Shown piece after piece: positions 1 to 9,475 of a stretch of 64,000 nucleotides of DNA. A program made the translations under genes and the position numbers. The stretch's first letter is position 1; each line of letters opens with the position of its first letter. The notes under the pieces are model-generated. The model worked only from the letters and a program-made list of their open reading frames with translations, was not told the DNA's origin and made no database searches. Origin of the DNA: Candidatus Sulfotelmatobacter sp. (GTDB lineage Bacteria > Acidobacteriota > Terriglobia > Terriglobales > Acidobacteriaceae); contig DASYBM010000004.1 of assembly GCA_036500765.1 (NCBI GenBank), positions 1,860,001 to 1,924,000 on the forward strand. The letters are read 5' to 3'.

Positions 1-2438
1 AGTTGCTGCTGGATGTTCAGGTTGTAGTTCTCCATGTAAGGCGACTTGATGTTCTGGTCGAAGGCGAAGGCATCACACTCATAGCTGCAAGTTGTGGTTG
101 CGGCATATACGGGCTGCCCAGCCGTGATCGGCCCACCGATCGCACCGGTCGAAAGGATTGGATCGGGACCGGCGTTGTTGTAGGCCGGGCCAGGTCCAAA
201 GAATGGTGCATACGGCAGGTGTCCGAGAATCATATCCTGCGAGAACGCGTCGTAGAACATTCCGAAACCGGCACGGACCACAGTCTTGCCTTTCCCGGTC
301 ACGTCCCACGCAGCGCTCACGCGCGGCGCGAAATCTTTCTTGTCCGGCTTATACAGGCCGCTGAGTCCGGGCTGACCAACCTGCGTCAGAGTAAAGGTTC
401 CCGTTCCCGGGGCTGGAGAAATGCTGGTTATGTTGGTGAGAAGGTTGTTCTTCTCCTGTACCACTCCGAAGTAATCCCAGCGCAGACCGTAGTTGAAGGT
501 CAACCTGGAAGTCACACGGAAGCTGTCCTGCCCATAGAAGCCAATATTGTTCTCATGCGTATGGCGAGTGGTATCGCCGAAATACTGGAAGCCGTCCGTA
601 ACATCGCCGGCGAGGAAATTCTGAAGTGGAAGTAGGCCCCCAGGGTTGCCGGTTGTGTCCCTGAACCTGAGACGTCCGCGAAAATATTTGTCGAAGTATT
701 GCTGAACCGATGTCCGATGAAAGTCGACGCCGAACTTCACGTCGTGCTTGTTCACTTTCCACGAGAAATTATCGAGAACCTGATTGTTGCTGTCATAGCG
801 GTGACGGGGTGTGCTGCTGGTAGCGCCCAGTTGCGCGAAACTTCCCACATAGGTAATCGGCATGCCGGAATCCGAGACACCGCCGTTGCAAAGCGCGGTG
901 CTGGTCGCGGCGCAAAGTCCAATCGAACTCGGCCGGAAACTCTGATCCTGCGGGAAAAAGCCCTCTGCAAAACGGTTCCAGCCATAGCGCAGTTCATTCA
1001 CCTTATTCGAGCCGATGGTGTGCGTGTAAGAAAGCGATACGAGCTGCACGCGCGTCGGAGTGAAGGTGTTGAAGCCCGGCAACTGGCCGCCCGAAGCCGT
1101 CAAGGCCAGCGGGAAGGACTGAATGCTGTCGCCAAAGAAGTATCGGCCCGTGAGAATGTTGCTGGCATTGAAGTTCTGATCGATTTTGGCGATGAAGCTG
1201 GTCAGATCGTTAAATGAGGGCGAGACGATCGAAGCGTTGGGGCCGTTCGGGCAACCGCTGTTTTCCGAGCCCACTAGCGAACCGCCGAAGGTTCCTGGAA
1301 TGTTGGGCGTCGGCCACGGATTCCGTGCCAACAAAGCTGCAATGACGGGATTGGTCGCGCCGCCATCCGCTGCGATCTGCGCTGGATCTGGGACGCAGGA
1401 GAGAGTAACTACTCCCACCGGCTCCCGCTGGCCCTCATAGTCGGCATAGAAGAACGTCTTGTCCTTGACGATGGGCCCACCCATCGAAGCGCCGAACTGG
1501 TTGTTGTGGAAAGGCGCTTTTGGCTGGCTGGCGCTATTGAAATAATTCCTCGCGTCCAAGGCGCTGTTGCGGAAATATTCCGCGGCGCTTCCGTGGATTG
1601 CATTGGTTCCGCTCTTGGTCACGATATTGACCACCGCGCCGGCATTGCGGCCGTATTCCGGCTGGAAGTTGGAGAGGACATTGACTTCGGCGACCGCATC
1701 GATGGGCAGAATCGTTGAGGGCGTACCGAACACTCCGGCCTGGTTGATGGCGGGGTCGTTGCGGTAGCCGTCGTTCATGTCGGTGCCGTCGAGTAGATAG
1801 TTATTGGAGCGGCCGCGGGCGCCGTTCATCGAAAACTCACCGAAAGAGCCGGGAGAATCGGAAATCTGATCGGGCGATCCCGAAACACCCGGATTCATGT
1901 AGATCAGCTTGGTATAGTCGCGCCCGTTGACGGGCATATTCTCGACGGTCTGCGCCGTGAGCACCCCTCCCAGGGTGTTGGTGGTGGTCTCGATCAGAGG
2001 CAACTCGTCGGCGGAGACTTCGACCTGAGTGGAGATTTGGCCCGTCTTCATGGGGGCGTCGACGCGGCGTTCGGTGGCTACGTCGACGGTCACGCCGGTG
2101 GCGTGGTAGGTCTGGAAGCCGGTCTGAGTGATGGTCACGCTATAGGTGCCGATGGGAAGTTCGGGCAGAGAATAGCTGCCGTCGGCGCTGGTTTCGGTGG
2201 AGCGCTCCAGTCCGGTGCCGGTGTTTTTCGCGGTAACCTTGGCTCCGGCGATAACGGCGCCGGAAGGGTCGGTGACGGTCCCGAGGATGGTTCCGCGGAA
2301 GGTCTGTGCCGACAAGGTGGCTGCGGCCAGGAGAATGAACACCAGACTGCTCGACACCAGATTGATCGACGGCTTCCCTATTGAAAAATTGCTCATCGAC
2401 ACCTTTTTTATCGACACCGGGACGATACGCGCTCTCAT
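1..2438 (-). CDS. TonB-dependent receptor (Oar-like), C-terminus cut by window edge
   Basis: Outer-membrane receptor, probably for uptake of large or complexed substrates through TonB. Reading the minus strand from the ATG at 2438 gives about 812 residues in one open frame to the window edge. A hydrophobic signal segment (about residues 25-45) is followed by a carboxypeptidase-regulatory-like beta-sandwich domain (GTVTDPSGAVIAGAKVT). Next comes a plug-like region with NGARGRSNNYLLDGTDMND and QPEYGRNAGAVVNIVTKSGT, typical of Acidobacterial Oar-type receptors, then the start of the barrel. The start is backed by AGAGGAGA eight to ten bases upstream. The substrate cannot be told. The terminal barrel strands lie outside the window. 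Confidence 0.88.
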   Translation of the reverse strand, partial: MRARIVPVSIKKVSMSNFSIGKPSINLVSSSLVFILLAAATLSAQTFRGTILGTVTDPSGAVIAGAKVTAKNTGTGLERSTETSADGSYSLPELPIGTYSVTITQTGFQTYHATGVTVDVATERRVDAPMKTGQISTQVEVSADELPLIETTTNTLGGVLTAQTVENMPVNGRDYTKLIYMNPGVSGSPDQISDSPGSFGEFSMNGARGRSNNYLLDGTDMNDGYRNDPAINQAGVFGTPSTILPIDAVAEVNVLSNFQPEYGRNAGAVVNIVTKSGTNAIHGSAAEYFRNSALDARNYFNSASQPKAPFHNNQFGASMGGPIVKDKTFFYADYEGQREPVGVVTLSCVPDPAQIAADGGATNPVIAALLARNPWPTPNIPGTFGGSLVGSENSGCPNGPNASIVSPSFNDLTSFIAKIDQNFNASNILTGRYFFGDSIQSFPLALTASGGQLPGFNTFTPTRVQLVSLSYTHTIGSNKVNELRYGWNRFAEGFFPQDQSFRPSSIGLCAATSTALCNGGVSDSGMPITYVGSFAQLGATSSTPRHRYDSNNQVLDNFSWKVNKHDVKFGVDFHRTSVQQYFDKYFRGRLRFRDTTGNPGGLLPLQNFLAGDVTDGFQYFGDTTRHTHENNIGFYGQDSFRVTSRLTFNYGLRWDYFGVVQEKNNLLTNITSISPAPGTGTFTLTQVGQPGLSGLYKPDKKDFAPRVSAAWDVTGKGKTVVRAGFGMFYDAFSQDMILGHLPYAPFFGPGPAYNNAGPDPILSTGAIGGPITAGQPVYAATTTCSYECDAFAFDQNIKSPYMENYNLNIQQQ

Positions 2439-2788
2439 GTGGTCTCCTCTTGAAACGGGTTCAATTGTCGGGGAGTGATGAATCCTTGCAGGCGACCGAG
2501 TGCTTGCGCCCTCGTCTGGGAAGGCTTGCAATTCCTTGCATGCTAACAAGATGCGCCGCCGAGCCCGCAAAGGTCAGCACTGAAACATTATCGAAAGGCA
2601 ATCCCAAGAGTCAACCAAAGAGTTATGGATGGTTACTATAGATTTTACGAATGAGGTACGGGAAGGCGCGCGCGTTAGGCTTCAAACCTCAGGCTTCTGG
2701 CTCTCGGCTTCCTGTCGATCAGGATTCAGGGCGCATGCGATGATTTGTGGCAACGGTTTGGCTGAGAGCTGAAAGCTGAGAGCTGCTC
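2439..2788. other. Intergenic stretch, short degenerate repeats only
   Basis: No convincing gene. Near 2695-2712 and 2760-2786 it holds short GGCTTCTGGCTCTCGGCTTCC-like and GAGAGCTGAAAGCTGAGAG-like repeats, related to those at about 19690-19765 and 51824-51901. The promoter of the receptor gene must lie in the right half of its own upstream region, but I could not pick a clear -35/-10 pair. Confidence 0.4.
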
Positions 2789-4507
2789 TTAGAACGTAAA
2801 AGCTACCCCGCCGCGGACGCAGCGCGGGGATTGAACCAAATAGACGGTCTGTCCGTCCTGGCCAAGGACGGGAACGTAGCCCTGAGCCAGCAAATTGCGA
2901 AGATCGATGATGGCTTCGACGTGGCCGCCCAGCGCCGGAATGGGCTGGCGCAGGAAAATGTTGAGGAAGGGATCGCTTTGTCCGGGGGACGCGTTGAACA
3001 TGTCAACAGGGGTGATGCCCGTGCCATTGACCCAGCGATAGGAGGCGATCCAACGGGTGTGGGTCCGGGAGAGTGTCCCACTCAGTTTGGCGGAGAGAGC
3101 GTGGCGTCGCTGCGTAGTCATGAATTGCTGAGCTTCCTGCAAGGAAACGTCGGGGTGAGTGAGATCGAGGACGCCGCCGAAGGCGTAATCGAGAGTCCCA
3201 GTCAAGTCTTCGGAAAACTTGCGCTGCAGCACGACGCGCAGGCCGTTGGTGTCGAGGGTGTTCCCAGCAAAGTTGAACGTGCCGGAGGTGATGTCGGGCA
3301 GGAGGAATCCGCCGGCGGCGGTAGTTTGGCCAGTGCCGAGCAGAGCGGGGTTGGCGACGCGATCGGTGAATACTGCCACCTGAAGATTGTTCTTGCCCAG
3401 GCGGTGCGAGAGGCTGAGTTCCTGGTGCCGCGCGCTCTCCAGCTTGGGAGCGAAATTCTGGAGGCTGACTCGCGGATTCGATTCGCTGAGATCGGCAGGC
3501 GCCGAATCGAAACCTTTTTCGGCCCGGAGATCGGGACGCGACGTGGCGTACGCGTATTCGAGAAGCGTATCGGGGGAGAGGTGAAGATCGGCGGAACCGT
3601 AGGGACGGAAGGCGGTGACGTGGCCGAGAAACTGAATGGTTTGCAGTTCGCTGCCGAACCTGAATTCGAGAATGTCGCCGGCACTGAAGTCGTCGGCCGC
3701 AGAGAGCGCGAGAGCCTGAAGTGCGGCGTTGTGCAGATTCGGGTCCGATGGGGCAAAGCGGCGGACGGTGAGCCCGACCGTGGGCTCAGAGCCATTCATC
3801 AGACGGCGCGAATAGCTGGTGCGCAGCACTCCGGCGGGCACGCCTTGGCCGTATGCGACATTGCCGCTGAAGGCGAGGTGTCCGTCGGAGAAGATCGAGC
3901 GCTCCAGGCTGAAGCCGGTAGTCATGTCGGAGCCGGGACCGTAGCCTCCGGCGGTGGAGTTGGCCAGGAAGGACAGGGATCCGCTGAGGTCGTGCGGCTG
4001 CTTTTCGGGGCCGAGAACGGGGTCGTCAAAGACGCGCAGAATGGGCCGGTTCGCGACCGAGCGAAGAGTCCACTTCCAGTCGTCATCGTCGGGCAGATTG
4101 CGTGCGGGACCAAGCTGCATGGCACCCAGCAAAGTGCTGAGAGTGACATTGACATTGAGGCTGGCGCCGGGCCGAAGGCCGACTTTCTCGCGGAAGGCAG
4201 GAAGGAATGATGGGGCGGTAACTTTGACGCTGTAGAGGCCGGGGAGCAAGCCGGTGGCGGCGTAATAGCCCTCGCCATCGGTGAATACGGTGAAGGTGCG
4301 ATTGGCCACGCCTAGAATCTGCACCACTGCGCCCATCTGGGGAGTACCGGCGAGATTGCGAACGTATCCCGTGATCGCTCCGGGCCGCTCCGCGCCGCTG
4401 GCAAAAACGGGCAGCGCGGAAGCAATCAGGAGCGTCCAAGTCCCCAGATTACCCAACTTAATTCGGCCGAATTTCACTCCACCCAATTTCACTCGACCCA
4501 GTTTCAC
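2789..4507 (-). CDS. Carboxypeptidase-regulatory-like domain protein with predicted outer-membrane barrel
   Basis: 572 residues from a GTG start. A basic repeat-coded N-terminus (about 1-20) precedes a hydrophobic signal segment (LGTWTLLIASALPVFASGA). A carboxypeptidase-regulatory-like domain follows at about 43-130 (GAITGYVRNLAGTPQMGAVV, TDGEGYYAATGLLPGLYSVKV). The rest is rich in alternating beta strands and ends in GGVAFTF, as outer-membrane barrels often do. It is much shorter than the 1000-1270-residue TonB receptors nearby and lacks a recognisable plug, so it may be a structural outer-membrane protein rather than a transporter. The exact start is uncertain because the GTG lies in a tandem repeat offering several starts in the same frame. 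Confidence 0.7.
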   Translation of the reverse strand: MKLGRVKLGGVKFGRIKLGNLGTWTLLIASALPVFASGAERPGAITGYVRNLAGTPQMGAVVQILGVANRTFTVFTDGEGYYAATGLLPGLYSVKVTAPSFLPAFREKVGLRPGASLNVNVTLSTLLGAMQLGPARNLPDDDDWKWTLRSVANRPILRVFDDPVLGPEKQPHDLSGSLSFLANSTAGGYGPGSDMTTGFSLERSIFSDGHLAFSGNVAYGQGVPAGVLRTSYSRRLMNGSEPTVGLTVRRFAPSDPNLHNAALQALALSAADDFSAGDILEFRFGSELQTIQFLGHVTAFRPYGSADLHLSPDTLLEYAYATSRPDLRAEKGFDSAPADLSESNPRVSLQNFAPKLESARHQELSLSHRLGKNNLQVAVFTDRVANPALLGTGQTTAAGGFLLPDITSGTFNFAGNTLDTNGLRVVLQRKFSEDLTGTLDYAFGGVLDLTHPDVSLQEAQQFMTTQRRHALSAKLSGTLSRTHTRWIASYRWVNGTGITPVDMFNASPGQSDPFLNIFLRQPIPALGGHVEAIIDLRNLLAQGYVPVLGQDGQTVYLVQSPRCVRGGVAFTF

Positions 4508-4514
4508 TCCACCC
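4447..4514 (-). repeat. About four imperfect 15-bp tandem repeats across the start of the 572-residue gene
   Basis: The plus strand reads variations of CCCAATTTCACTCCA in tandem. On the coding strand each unit gives GGTGGA/GGTCGA followed by GTGAAA, so each carries a Shine-Dalgarno-like purine run directly followed by a possible GTG start. The units are in frame with the gene and code for a basic pentapeptide such as VKLGG, placed just ahead of the signal peptide hydrophobic core. Confidence 0.75.
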
Positions 4515-4543
4515 CACCCCCTGGGGGGGAAACTTGCAGGGAG

Positions 4544-6337
4544 TTACTCTACTGCAAACACCGCCGACGGATCAATCGTCTGCTTGGAAATATTGTCGTT
4601 CACTTTGATTTCGATCTTATAGGTACCGGGCTGAAGGTTGGCGGCAACGATCGATTTTTGCAGCGTGACCTGATCGCCGACATTGCCCATCGTGTCAGTG
4701 CTTTCGGTTTTCTGGATCACCGACTTATTGGTGGCAAGATTGGTGATGTTGTATTCGAAAGTGGCGGAAGGCTTGTGGGTCTTCTCGTCCACGCCGAGAT
4801 TATAGACCTGCATCCAGAAATTCAGCTTCTGGTCTTTATCTTTCTTGAACAGCGCGGGTTTGCCATTGGCGGAAGGTACGCGGGGGCGAACCTTCGTAGT
4901 GCCGATCACGAACATGCCGGTGCCAATGGCTTTGGTGGGAACCGGTTCCATGTCATCCGCGACGATCAGACTTGAGGTAGCAAGTTTATCTTCGGAAAAT
5001 TCCGGAACGTTGACGCTCTTGCTGAATACTCCCTTGCGGTCGCCATTGACGTCTTTTACCGCGATGCTTAGTTTGTAGCGGCCGGGACGCAGCGGCAAAG
5101 CCTTCCAGTACACCGAGGCGTTCTCGGTGGTGCGAGGCAGGAGTTCGGCGGGCACGTCAACCTGAACCGTATCCTCAAAAGTTTGGACAACCTTGTCGGT
5201 CAACGTGGTCAGGCGGGCGAAGATGTTAACCGTGCCGCGCTGAATGCCGTCTTTATTGACGAACGTCACGTCGCGATTGCGCAATTGGATCGTAACCGGA
5301 ACCAGGACCGTGTCGCTGGTCACCTTCACGAAATCCCAGCGCACATCGAAAGGCATCGGGTTGAGAATGATCTTGGAGTTGACGGCTTCTTCCAGGTCGG
5401 TGAATTTAACTTTGGGAGCGGCCTGCAGCTTGGCGAACTGTTCGAGTCGATCAAATTCCTTGGTCGCCTGTTGAGCGCTGTCCGGGCCAGCGCCGAGGCG
5501 CTCGATGCCGTTCCCCGTGAAGCGCTGGGCCTTGCTTGCCATGCCCATCGATTCATAAAGTGTCAGGCCGGCGTTAGGGGTCATGAGCAGGGCATCTTTT
5601 TCGGAGCGGTCCATGGTCATGTGAAACTCGCCGCACATGCAAGTATCGACGAATTCGATGATGACTTCCTGGCCGATACCTTCAATATAACGATAACGCC
5701 AGTCTTCAAAGGGGAAGGTCGAAGTCTCGCCGCCGCCCTCTTCCATGGGACGCTCGTAGGTTCCGCCCGAGGGGTGGGAGTCGATTTCGTCGGGCTTGCC
5801 GAAGACAATGTAGATGCGGCCGCGGTCGGTACGCCAGCCCTGAACGCCGGCGGCGAAGTGCTCGTTGGCGTAGGCTATGCGCTGGTAGTGCTCTTCTTTG
5901 TATTCGTTCTCTTCGGTGTCGGGAGTGGGATCGCGGCGTTGCCAGAAAGCTTCAATGAAGTTGTCGCGCTCTTCGTCGTTGGAGAGCTGTTTGAAGGCGG
6001 CGCGCTCTTCGTCGGTGATAATGTAAACGACGTCCTCTTCCAGCCACTTCTTGTAGACCTTGCTCACTTCCTGCTTGAAAGCGCGCTCATTCTTTTTCTT
6101 CTGCTTCTCGTTGATGGGGCGCGTGAGCGGGTCGACGGCATCGGGGGCAGGCTTGGTCTGAGCCGTGCTGGCGGAATCATTGGCGTTGGCAGCGGCAGGC
6201 TTGTCTGGGGAGACTTGATCGCGTTGGTCCTGGGCAATGGCGGGGGCAATGGCGGCGCAGGCCACGACACAGATTAGTAAAGCCACAGACACGACCAAAT
6301 TGCGGAGAACAGCCTGATTAGAATTTACCCGGAACAT
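4544..6337 (-). CDS. GWxTD domain-containing exported protein
   Basis: 597 residues with an N-terminal signal or anchor (about residues 13-36, LVVSVALLICVVACAAIAPA). A low-complexity linker leads to a GWxTD domain at about 90-230, with the defining GWRTDRGRIYIVFGKPDEI. The second half looks like beta-sandwich repeats. GWxTD proteins are abundant in Acidobacteriota and Bacteroidota and have no established biochemical role. The cysteine in VVACAAIAP could suggest a lipoprotein, but the lipobox is poor. It is divergent from the efflux adaptor across a 530-base gap and lies 36 bases upstream of the preceding minus-strand gene, so the two may be co-transcribed. Confidence 0.85.
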   Translation of the reverse strand: MFRVNSNQAVLRNLVVSVALLICVVACAAIAPAIAQDQRDQVSPDKPAAANANDSASTAQTKPAPDAVDPLTRPINEKQKKKNERAFKQEVSKVYKKWLEEDVVYIITDEERAAFKQLSNDEERDNFIEAFWQRRDPTPDTEENEYKEEHYQRIAYANEHFAAGVQGWRTDRGRIYIVFGKPDEIDSHPSGGTYERPMEEGGGETSTFPFEDWRYRYIEGIGQEVIIEFVDTCMCGEFHMTMDRSEKDALLMTPNAGLTLYESMGMASKAQRFTGNGIERLGAGPDSAQQATKEFDRLEQFAKLQAAPKVKFTDLEEAVNSKIILNPMPFDVRWDFVKVTSDTVLVPVTIQLRNRDVTFVNKDGIQRGTVNIFARLTTLTDKVVQTFEDTVQVDVPAELLPRTTENASVYWKALPLRPGRYKLSIAVKDVNGDRKGVFSKSVNVPEFSEDKLATSSLIVADDMEPVPTKAIGTGMFVIGTTKVRPRVPSANGKPALFKKDKDQKLNFWMQVYNLGVDEKTHKPSATFEYNITNLATNKSVIQKTESTDTMGNVGDQVTLQKSIVAANLQPGTYKIEIKVNDNISKQTIDPSAVFAVE

Positions 6338-6869
6338 GAGAGGGACTCCTGCCAGACAACCGTCGTCTGCCTATTTTAGGCCCGTTCGTTGTGTGAAAGC
6401 AAGGTTAAGTCGTGCCCGGAGAACCGACTATACGAACAACCACCGTGTACTTGGAAGCGGTGGAGGTTCGCCGGAGTTGCCCGCCGGGGAAGCAAATTGC
6501 GGCGGAGGACGTTGTCAGAGGGAAACACTACACCGCACTGCTGGCACGGGAGATCCCTCCCCACCTAAAGAACGGCTCCGGTCAGAATTACCACCGAATC
6601 TTGTAAGACCAGGAGGAGGGGTCCGGGCTATAATGGTGAGTCCCGGGGGCAGTTCGAATTACTATCACTCGCCACGCGTAACGGGTCTCGGCCACTTCTT
6701 TTCTATTCCTGATCGGGAACTTTCTCGGCGGCAGGATCGTAACAGAGGGTGTGTCCGTCACTCCGGGCGCGGCAGCGTGGGCCAATCGCATGTTAGGTAA
6801 CGACCGCAAATAACGTTATGGCAGGACTTGGCCGTAATTGCGGAAAGCACCCGGACTTGTGACGGAATT
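6338..6869. promoter_or_regulatory. Divergent intergenic region between the GWxTD gene and the efflux adaptor
   Basis: Roughly 530 bases with no supportable gene. It must hold promoters for both flanking genes. A perfect TATAAT occurs on the plus strand at 6629-6634, without a good -35 at 17 bases, so its use is only suggested. Confidence 0.3.
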
Positions 6870-8261
6870 ATGAAACCTTGGAAAAAAATTGCAATCGGCG
6901 TCGGGATCGCGGTTCTACTAATAATCATTGTCGGCTTCACCGTGAGCCAGAGCAGCAAGAATGTGGTCACGGTGCAAACCGCCAAGCTGTCGCGGCAGGA
7001 TCTGGCGACGGTGGTAAGCGCCTCGGGCGAGATTAAGCCCAAGACGTACGTAAACATCGGCGCTAACGCCTTTGGCAAGATCACCCACTTGTATGTACGC
7101 GAGGGTGAGCACGTAAAGAAGGGACAATTGTTGGCGCAACTGGAAAACGTGCAGTCTTCGGCCGACGTGAATGCCAACGAAGCATCGTTGCAGGCGGCGC
7201 AGACGGACGCGTTGGCGGCGGAAGCGAATCTCAAGACCTCGCAGGCCGATCTGGTGCGTGCGCAAGCGGACTACGACCGCAACAAGCTCGACTGGGAACG
7301 GGCGCAGAGCCTGTTCAAGGACGGCCTGATTTCCAAATCGGATTTCGACAGCCGCAAGAATGCATGGGCGACTGCCGAAGCGGGGCTGGGGCAGGCGCAG
7401 GCTCGCGTAGCGCAGGCCAAAGCGCAGGAAGACTCGGCTGATGGACACATCGCGCAGGCCAAGGCTACCCTGACGCACTATACGGATTTGTTGCAGAAGA
7501 CGACGTATCCGGCGCCCTTTGATGGCGTGATTACGAACCTGCCGGTGCGCGAAGGGGAGACGGTGGTGATCGGCATTCAGAATGCGCAAGGCAGTACGCT
7601 GATGACCATTGCCGATATGTCGGTGATCACCGCCGAAGTCAAAGTCGATGAGACCGACATCGTAAATGTGCATCTGGGTCAACCTGCGGATGTGACCATT
7701 GATGCCATTCCCAAAAAGATTTTTCACGGCACGGTTTCGGAAATCGGAGACAACGCAATTGTGCGCTCCAGTGGCGTCTCAACCTCGCAGTCGACGACGG
7801 CCAGCGAAGAGGCGAAAGATTTCAAAGTCGTCGTGACTTTACAGGATGCGCCTCAGGACTTGCGCCCTGGGCTTTCGACCACTGCCAAGATCACGACCGC
7901 AAACCGGAGCAACGCCGTGGCGCTGCCGATTCAGGCGCTGACGCTGCGGAGTAAAGAGCAAATCGAGCAGCAGAATAATCCGCCGGGCTCGGTCCATGCC
8001 GCGGCGCCGGCGGCGGCAGAAGCTGCATCGAAGACGAAGAAAGGGGATGACTTGCAGGGGGTTTTCGTCATCCGAAATAAGAAGGCAATGTTCGTACCCG
8101 TGACCACGGGAATTACTGGGACGACCGACATCGAAGTACTCGACGGGCTAAAAGAAGGCGACGAGGTAATTACCGGGAGTTATAAGGTCTTGCGCACCCT
8201 GCGTCCGGGGACCAGCGTAAAGATCGATAATACGGTGCCGAAGAAAGAAGAAGAGTCGTAA
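6870..8261 (+). CDS. RND/MacA-type efflux periplasmic adaptor (HlyD family)
   Basis: Membrane-fusion adaptor that would link an inner-membrane transporter to an outer-membrane channel. The chosen ATG at 6870 (463 residues) starts MKPWKKIAIG, giving a classic basic-then-hydrophobic anchor at 6-26; the frame is open 14 codons further upstream. A first half lipoyl motif (KITHLYVREGEHVKKGQLLA) lies at about 70-90. A long Ala/Gln-rich coiled-coil hairpin spans about 95-205, the second lipoyl half (PAPFDGVITNLPVREGE) about 215-235, then beta-barrel and membrane-proximal domains. An Ala/Lys-rich insert at about 378-395 interrupts the last domain. The matching ATPase lies 213 bases downstream, but no permease follows. 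Confidence 0.88.
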   Translation: MKPWKKIAIGVGIAVLLIIIVGFTVSQSSKNVVTVQTAKLSRQDLATVVSASGEIKPKTYVNIGANAFGKITHLYVREGEHVKKGQLLAQLENVQSSADVNANEASLQAAQTDALAAEANLKTSQADLVRAQADYDRNKLDWERAQSLFKDGLISKSDFDSRKNAWATAEAGLGQAQARVAQAKAQEDSADGHIAQAKATLTHYTDLLQKTTYPAPFDGVITNLPVREGETVVIGIQNAQGSTLMTIADMSVITAEVKVDETDIVNVHLGQPADVTIDAIPKKIFHGTVSEIGDNAIVRSSGVSTSQSTTASEEAKDFKVVVTLQDAPQDLRPGLSTTAKITTANRSNAVALPIQALTLRSKEQIEQQNNPPGSVHAAAPAAAEAASKTKKGDDLQGVFVIRNKKAMFVPVTTGITGTTDIEVLDGLKEGDEVITGSYKVLRTLRPGTSVKIDNTVPKKEEES

Positions 8262-8474
8262 CGTTCGTTGGTTTCATGCGTCCAACGGAGAGCCGGGTCT
8301 TGCTATTGGGTCTTAGGCTTTGAACTTTCATTGCCTAGTCCTTTTACAGGCTAGTCCTTTTACAGGTAAGACCACAGGACCGGAATACCAGCGGAGCTCT
8401 CGGAGTCGAATCTAATCTCGGAGAACCCAGTGGCACCGGAAGAATTGCGCACAGATAAAGATCAGGAGAGAAAC

Positions 8475-9233
8475 ATGGCAACGGCAGAAGTCATCAGCAT
8501 GCCCCCCACCGCGAATCTGGCGCCGCCGGAATCGTGCATGATTGCGGCCGAGGATCTCTGGAAAACTTACGACATGGGTTCGGAGCAGCAGGTGCATGCC
8601 TTGCGCGGCGTGAATCTGCGGATCCAGCGCAATGAATATGTCGCCATCATGGGGCCATCGGGCTCGGGGAAATCGACGCTGATGAATCTGATCGGCTGCC
8701 TCGACACGCCCTCGAAGGGAAAGTACTGGCTCAACAGCCAATTGGTCAGCGAACTGGACGACGACGAACTGGCACGCATCCGCAATAAGGAAATTGGCTT
8801 TGTATTCCAGACTTTCAACCTGCTAGCCCGGGCTACGGCGCTGCATAATGTGGAGCTGCCGCTGATCTACGCCGGCGTTCCGACCGAAGAGCGCATGGAG
8901 CGCGCCAAGGCATCGCTGGCGGCGGTGGGCATGGAAGCCCGGATGAGCCACAAGCCGAACGAACTCTCCGGCGGGCAGAGGCAGCGTGTGGCCATTGCGC
9001 GCGCCCTGGTGAACCGGCCGTCGATTATTCTGGCCGACGAGCCTACGGGCAATCTGGATTCGCAGACGGGCATTGAAATCATGGCTCTGTTTGACCGGCT
9101 CCAGGCCGAAGGTAACACGATCATTCTGGTTACTCACGAAGGCGACATCGCGGAATATGCCCACCGGGTGATTCACATCAAAGACGGCGTGATCGCGAGC
9201 GATGAGAGCAAGGGGCCCGGGCAACGGAGTTAA
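8475..9233 (+). CDS. MacB/LolD-type ABC transporter ATP-binding protein
   Basis: 252 residues from the ATG at 8475, chosen over an upstream in-frame ATG (8430) because AGGAGA lies correctly before it. Walker [10 protein letters not shown] is at 60-68, the Q-loop in FVFQTFNLL at about 109-117, signature LSGGQ at 164-168, Walker B IILADEP at 184-190, and the switch histidine in LVTHEG. The ...GNLDS... sequence is typical of the MacB/LolD/FtsE group, which drives mechanotransmission rather than substrate passage. The adaptor gene upstream supports a tripartite efflux role. The partner permease is not adjacent; ADOP-type permeases such as the one at 52078-54501 are candidates. Confidence 0.9.
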   Translation: MATAEVISMPPTANLAPPESCMIAAEDLWKTYDMGSEQQVHALRGVNLRIQRNEYVAIMGPSGSGKSTLMNLIGCLDTPSKGKYWLNSQLVSELDDDELARIRNKEIGFVFQTFNLLARATALHNVELPLIYAGVPTEERMERAKASLAAVGMEARMSHKPNELSGGQRQRVAIARALVNRPSIILADEPTGNLDSQTGIEIMALFDRLQAEGNTIILVTHEGDIAEYAHRVIHIKDGVIASDESKGPGQRS

Positions 9234-9250
9234 GATTTCATTTTCACAGC

Positions 9251-9281
9251 GCCCGGCCGCGAGGCTGGGCATTTTCTTTTT
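9251..9281 (+). terminator. Rho-independent terminator after the ABC ATPase
   Basis: GCCCGGCC and GGCTGGGC form a GC-rich stem (one mismatch) with a short GCGA loop, followed directly by ATTTTCTTTTT. It lies 18 bases after the ATPase stop. Confidence 0.7.
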
Positions 9282-9295
9282 GTAGCGCCGTTTTT

Positions 9296-9342
9296 GTAGC
9301 GCCGCCATCCCGGCGGCTGTCGTGGCGGCGTCCCGCCGCCAC
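9296..9342. repeat. GC-rich palindromic dispersed repeat, copy 1
   Basis: Begins GTAGCGCCGCCATCCCGGCG and continues as nested GGCGGC/GCCGCC palindromes. Related copies lie at 40074-40123 and, inverted, at 54612-54665. All three are intergenic. Confidence 0.75.
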
Positions 9343-9475
9343 CCGCCTACAGAGTTCCGACTGTTGCGAGTTTCACGGCACGAATTTTGGCGACCCGGAC
9401 TGGACGATTCACAAGACTGTCGGGCGTACTCCGAGCTGAATAGTGCGAAGCCGTGTCGCCCTCGCGACGCCAGCG

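Noticed and set aside
2831..4210. Long 459-codon plus-strand frame opposite the carboxypeptidase-like gene
   Set aside because: It mirrors a minus-strand gene that has recognisable domains; its own translation shows no family features and has the composition typical of antisense frames in GC-rich DNA.
5183..6277. 364-codon plus-strand frame opposite the GWxTD gene
   Set aside because: Antisense shadow of a clear GWxTD protein; no motifs of its own.
6336..6800. Small frames in the gap before the efflux adaptor
   Set aside because: None has a convincing start, composition or motif; frames on both strands overlap each other.
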